Source: Rhodococcus antarcticus (GTDB lineage Bacteria; Actinomycetota; Actinomycetes; Mycobacteriales; Mycobacteriaceae). Taken from it: a stretch of 64,000 bases of DNA. Shown here in pieces: positions 61,673 through 64,000 of this stretch. The first letter of the stretch is position 1. The number at the start of each line of letters is the position of its first letter. Position numbers and translations under genes: made by a program. The stretch lies in NCBI RefSeq assembly GCF_026153295.1, contig NZ_CP110615.1:310001-374000 (forward strand), written 5' to 3'. The notes beneath the pieces are model-generated. The model had not been told where the DNA came from. It saw nothing but the letters and a program-made list of their open reading frames with translations, and did no database searches.

Positions 61673-62152
61673 ATGTCGGTGCCCGCTGACGTGCGGGCCC
61701 GCCCACTACCCTTCGTGGACGTGACGTCCCGCACCCGGTCCCGCCTGCACCGCGCGGTGCTCGTGGTGGCAGCGGGCCTCACGGTGCTGGCGGTGCTGCT
61801 GGTCGTCGCCGCGTTCAGCGACGACCGCGCGATCACCGGGCACCGGGGCACGGCCGTCGCGGACGTGCTCAGCGTCTCCCCGCGCAGCGCTGCCATCAGC
61901 TTCACCACCCCGGACGGCGTCACCCACGCCCCACAGCTTGGCGTTCTCTACCCCACCGGGCTGACGGCCGGCCAGCGCATCGACGTCGAGTACTCGACGG
62001 TGAACCCCAACCTCGTGCGGGTGGCCGGGCGCGGCTGGACGCTCGCGCTGCTTCCGGCCGGCTCCGTGGTGGTCGTGACCTGGCTCGTGGCGGCCGGCGC
62101 GCTGGCGCTGCTGCACCGTCGGGTGCGCCCCGTGCCCGCCGAGCTCAGCTGA
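61673..62152 (+). CDS. DUF3592-like membrane protein
   Basis: A 159-residue protein with two transmembrane helices (about 28-48 and 122-145) enclosing an outer domain DRAITGHRGTAVADVLSVSPRSAAISFTTPDGVTHAPQLGVLYPTGLTAGQRIDVEYSTVNPNLVRVAG, the DUF3592 pattern. It resembles Rv0556, which also follows menD. The ATG at 61673 has AGGAG only three bases away; a GTG at 61721 is an alternative start. The last 8 bases overlap the convergent TetR gene. Confidence 0.75.
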   Translation: MSVPADVRARPLPFVDVTSRTRSRLHRAVLVVAAGLTVLAVLLVVAAFSDDRAITGHRGTAVADVLSVSPRSAAISFTTPDGVTHAPQLGVLYPTGLTAGQRIDVEYSTVNPNLVRVAGRGWTLALLPAGSVVVVTWLVAAGALALLHRRVRPVPAELS

Positions 62153-62735
62153 GGGTCCCCGGCGGCTGCAGCACCACGAACGCGCTGGTCACCAGGTCGA
62201 GGAGCTCCTCGCGGTCGAGATCCTCCCCGGAGAGCCAGCTCACCACCGTCTCCTCGGTGAACGCGATCCAGCCGCGCACCGCGAGGCGCTCCCGCGCTCC
62301 GGTGGTCACGCCGAAGCCGGACACGGCGCGCAAGGTGCGCTCGGCCATGGCCGAGCGGGTGGCGTCGAAGACCTCCCGCATCGCCGGGTCGCTGCTGGCC
62401 GGACCGCGGAGCAGGGCCAGGTACGCGTCCCGGTTCTCGCCCACGAAGTCCACGAAGCTCGACACCGAGTCGCGCACGGCCTCCAGCGCGGGCAGCGCCG
62501 GGTCCGGCTCGGTCGCCTCCAGCATGGCCCGGCTGATCTCCCGGACCACGGCCAGGTGGAAGTCCTGCTTGGAGCTGAAGTAGTGGAACAGCAGCCCCCG
62601 GGACACCCCCGCCTGCTCGGCGATCTCCTCGACGGACAGCTGGTCCAGGGTGCGGGTGGCCAGCATCTCGACCCCGAGCGCCAGCAGCTGCGCGCGCCTG
62701 GCCTCGGGGGTGAGTCGCTTGCGGTCGGTGCTCAC
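62145..62735 (-). CDS. TetR family regulator
   Basis: A 196-residue repressor with the helix-turn-helix domain TPEARRAQLLALGVEMLATRTLDQLSVEEIAEQAGVSRGLLFHYFSSKQDFHLAVV at residues 8-63 and a helical ligand-binding domain. It is divergent from the monooxygenase gene and very probably controls it and itself through the inverted repeats in the 78-bp gap. TAGGGT lies seven bases before the GTG (leaderless). The inducer is unknown, perhaps a ketone or steroid-like substrate of the monooxygenase. Confidence 0.9.
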   Translation of the reverse strand: MSTDRKRLTPEARRAQLLALGVEMLATRTLDQLSVEEIAEQAGVSRGLLFHYFSSKQDFHLAVVREISRAMLEATEPDPALPALEAVRDSVSSFVDFVGENRDAYLALLRGPASSDPAMREVFDATRSAMAERTLRAVSGFGVTTGARERLAVRGWIAFTEETVVSWLSGEDLDREELLDLVTSAFVVLQPPGTLS

Positions 62736-62742
62736 GCGGATC

Positions 62743-62806
62743 ACCCTACGCACCTGTTGAACGGGGATCAGCAACTGTTGACTGACGTTCAACAACGACC
62801 TACGGT
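62743..62806. promoter_or_regulatory. TetR operator and divergent promoters
   Basis: TGTTGA-N7-TCAACA (62776-62794) is an inverted repeat, and a further half site TGTTGAAC lies at 62755-62762. On the plus strand TTGACT (62778-62783) and TACGGT (62801-62806) are 17 bases apart and the GTG follows seven bases later, so the inverted repeat covers the -35 and spacer. On the minus strand TAGGGT (62748 to 62743) serves the regulator gene. Confidence 0.7.
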
Positions 62807-62813
62807 GATCGGC

Positions 62814-64000
62814 GTGACCACAGCCACCCAGCCCGCCGGAACGCCGACGAGCCCGACCGACCGGCCCACCGACGTCGGCGTCCTGGTCATCGGGAGCGGG
62901 TTCTCGGGCCTGGCCGCGGCGATCAAGATGGCCGAGCAGGGCCGGACCGACTTCGTCGTCATCGAGCGCGGTGCGGACGTCGGCGGAACGTGGCGGGACA
63001 ACACCTACCCGGGGGCGGCGTGCGACGTGCCCTCGCACCTGTACTCGTACTCCTTCGAGCTGAACCCGGGCTGGACGCGATCGTTCTCCCAGCAGGGCGA
63101 GATCCAGACCTACCTGCAGGGCGTGGCCCACAAGCACGGCGTGCTGGACCGACACCGCTTCAGCACCGAGGTCACCTCCGCCCGCTGGGACGAGGCCACC
63201 GGCACCTGGGACGTGCAGACCACCGGCGGGGCCTACCGCGCCCGGGTCGTCATCTCCGCCGTCGGAGCCCTGTGCGAGCCGCGCCTGCCCGACATCCCTG
63301 GCATCGAGAGCTTCGGCGGCACCGTCTTCCACTCGGCCCGCTGGGACCACGAGGCCGAGCTCGCCGGCGCCCGGGTCGCCGTCATCGGCACGGGCGCCTC
63401 GGCCATCCAGATCGTGCCCGCCATCGCCGAGCAGGTGGAGCGCCTCGACGTCTACCAGCGCACCGCGCCCTGGCTGCTGCCGCGCAACGACCGGGCGTAC
63501 ACCGCGCTCGAGCGGACGGCCTTCCGCCGGGTGCCCGGTTTCCAGCGGCTCTCGCGTGCGCTGATCTACGGCGCCCGCGAGCTCCAGGTGCTGGCCCTGG
63601 CCAAGCACCCCGAGCTCACCAGGCTGCTGCAGCTCGTGGCGGCCAAGAAGATCCGCGACGAGGTGGCTGATCCCGCGCTGCGGGCGAAGGTCACCCCGAG
63701 CTGGCGCATCGGCTGCAAGCGGATGCTCATCTCCAACGCCTGGTACCCCGCGCTGCAACGACCGAACGTGGAGCTGGTCACCGATCCCATCGCCGAGATC
63801 CGCCCGAACGCGGTGGTCACCGCCGACGGCACCGTGCGCGAGGTTGACGCCCTCGTCGTCGCCACCGGCTTCCAGGTCACCGACTCCCCGGCCTACGAGG
63901 TCATCACCGGGGCCGACGGCCGCACGCTGGCGCAGACCTGGCGCGAGTCCGGCATGCAGGCCTACAAGGGTGCCTCGGTGGCGGGCTTCCCCAACATGTT
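62814..64000 (+). CDS. Flavin-containing/Baeyer-Villiger monooxygenase (3' end cut by window edge)
   Basis: The first 395 codons of a class B flavin monooxygenase. They contain the FAD Rossmann motif VLVIGSGFSGLAAAIKMAE near residue 22, DVGGTWRDNTYPGAACDVPSHLYSYSF, the Baeyer-Villiger fingerprint FGGTVFHSARWDHE, the NADPH motif VAVIGTGASAIQIVP and the C-terminal ATGFQVTD. M. tuberculosis has a related monooxygenase (Rv0565c) downstream of its menaquinone genes, matching the gene order here. It would insert oxygen next to a ketone or oxidise S/N centres using NADPH. The GTG at 62814 is seven bases after the -10, so the mRNA is probably leaderless. The gene continues beyond the window. Confidence 0.9.
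   Translation, partial: MTTATQPAGTPTSPTDRPTDVGVLVIGSGFSGLAAAIKMAEQGRTDFVVIERGADVGGTWRDNTYPGAACDVPSHLYSYSFELNPGWTRSFSQQGEIQTYLQGVAHKHGVLDRHRFSTEVTSARWDEATGTWDVQTTGGAYRARVVISAVGALCEPRLPDIPGIESFGGTVFHSARWDHEAELAGARVAVIGTGASAIQIVPAIAEQVERLDVYQRTAPWLLPRNDRAYTALERTAFRRVPGFQRLSRALIYGARELQVLALAKHPELTRLLQLVAAKKIRDEVADPALRAKVTPSWRIGCKRMLISNAWYPALQRPNVELVTDPIAEIRPNAVVTADGTVREVDALVVATGFQVTDSPAYEVITGADGRTLAQTWRESGMQAYKGASVAGFPNM

Overview
The window is about 64 kb of very GC-rich DNA with dense genes, many GTG starts, 4-bp stop/start overlaps and many start codons placed 6-8 nt after a TANNNT hexamer (leaderless transcription). Together with mycothiol biosynthesis (mshA), SenX3-RegX3, BldC, a BldN-type sigma factor and a menaquinone pathway, this indicates a chromosomal segment of an actinobacterium. 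From memory of the gene families, the gene order closely follows the Mycobacterium tuberculosis segment from about Rv0481c to Rv0565c. The bldN-like/rex/hemA neighbourhood is instead Streptomyces-like. I would place it in or near Mycobacteriales/Pseudonocardiales; the genus cannot be told from the sequence.

Layout. 1-9.3 kb: FUSC transporter (cut by the window edge), purU, a Xi-class glutathionyl-hydroquinone reductase, a methyltransferase, DUF2505, murB, a short-chain dehydrogenase, an alpha/beta hydrolase, mshA and a YbjN protein. 9.3-14.5 kb: a frameshifted 4-coumarate-CoA-ligase-like gene, a lipoprotein, gpm1 and the senX3-regX3 phosphate two-component system. 14.5-15.7 kb: an AbiEi/DUF559 gene framed by two 65-66 bp palindromic elements. 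15.7-24.6 kb: a conserved block of Cys-rich protein, Ppx phosphatase, repeat-rich membrane protein, sugar isomerase, thioesterase, proC, small HTH protein, ribosomal protein bS22, epimerase, acyltransferase and HAD phosphatase. 24.6-30.1 kb: DUF5667 protein plus BldN-like sigma factor, glutaredoxin-like protein, a membrane molybdoenzyme and a secreted fasciclin lipoprotein.

30.2-44.1 kb is the haem and cytochrome c region: rex, hemA, hemC, hemD and hemB, three small membrane proteins, then hemL coupled to a histidine phosphatase and the System II cytochrome c biogenesis genes (tlpA, ccdA, resB, ccsB). A Rex operator overlaps the -35 region of the rex promoter, tying haem synthesis to NADH/NAD+ status. 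44.2-48.9 kb: MinD-like ATPase, bldC, an Lrp/AsnC regulator, DUF4229, a Cds1-like cysteine desulfhydrase and DUF2231.

48.9-61.7 kb is the menaquinone locus (menA, menE, menB, menC, menD and a menF/entC-type isochorismate synthase), interrupted by a decayed insertion of an hsdM fragment joined to a 5'-truncated fic gene, and also holding a VOC protein, a tricorn protease and a flavin reductase. The window ends with a DUF3592-like protein, a TetR regulator and a divergent Baeyer-Villiger/flavin monooxygenase cut by the window edge. No tRNA, rRNA, CRISPR array or intact insertion sequence was recognised.
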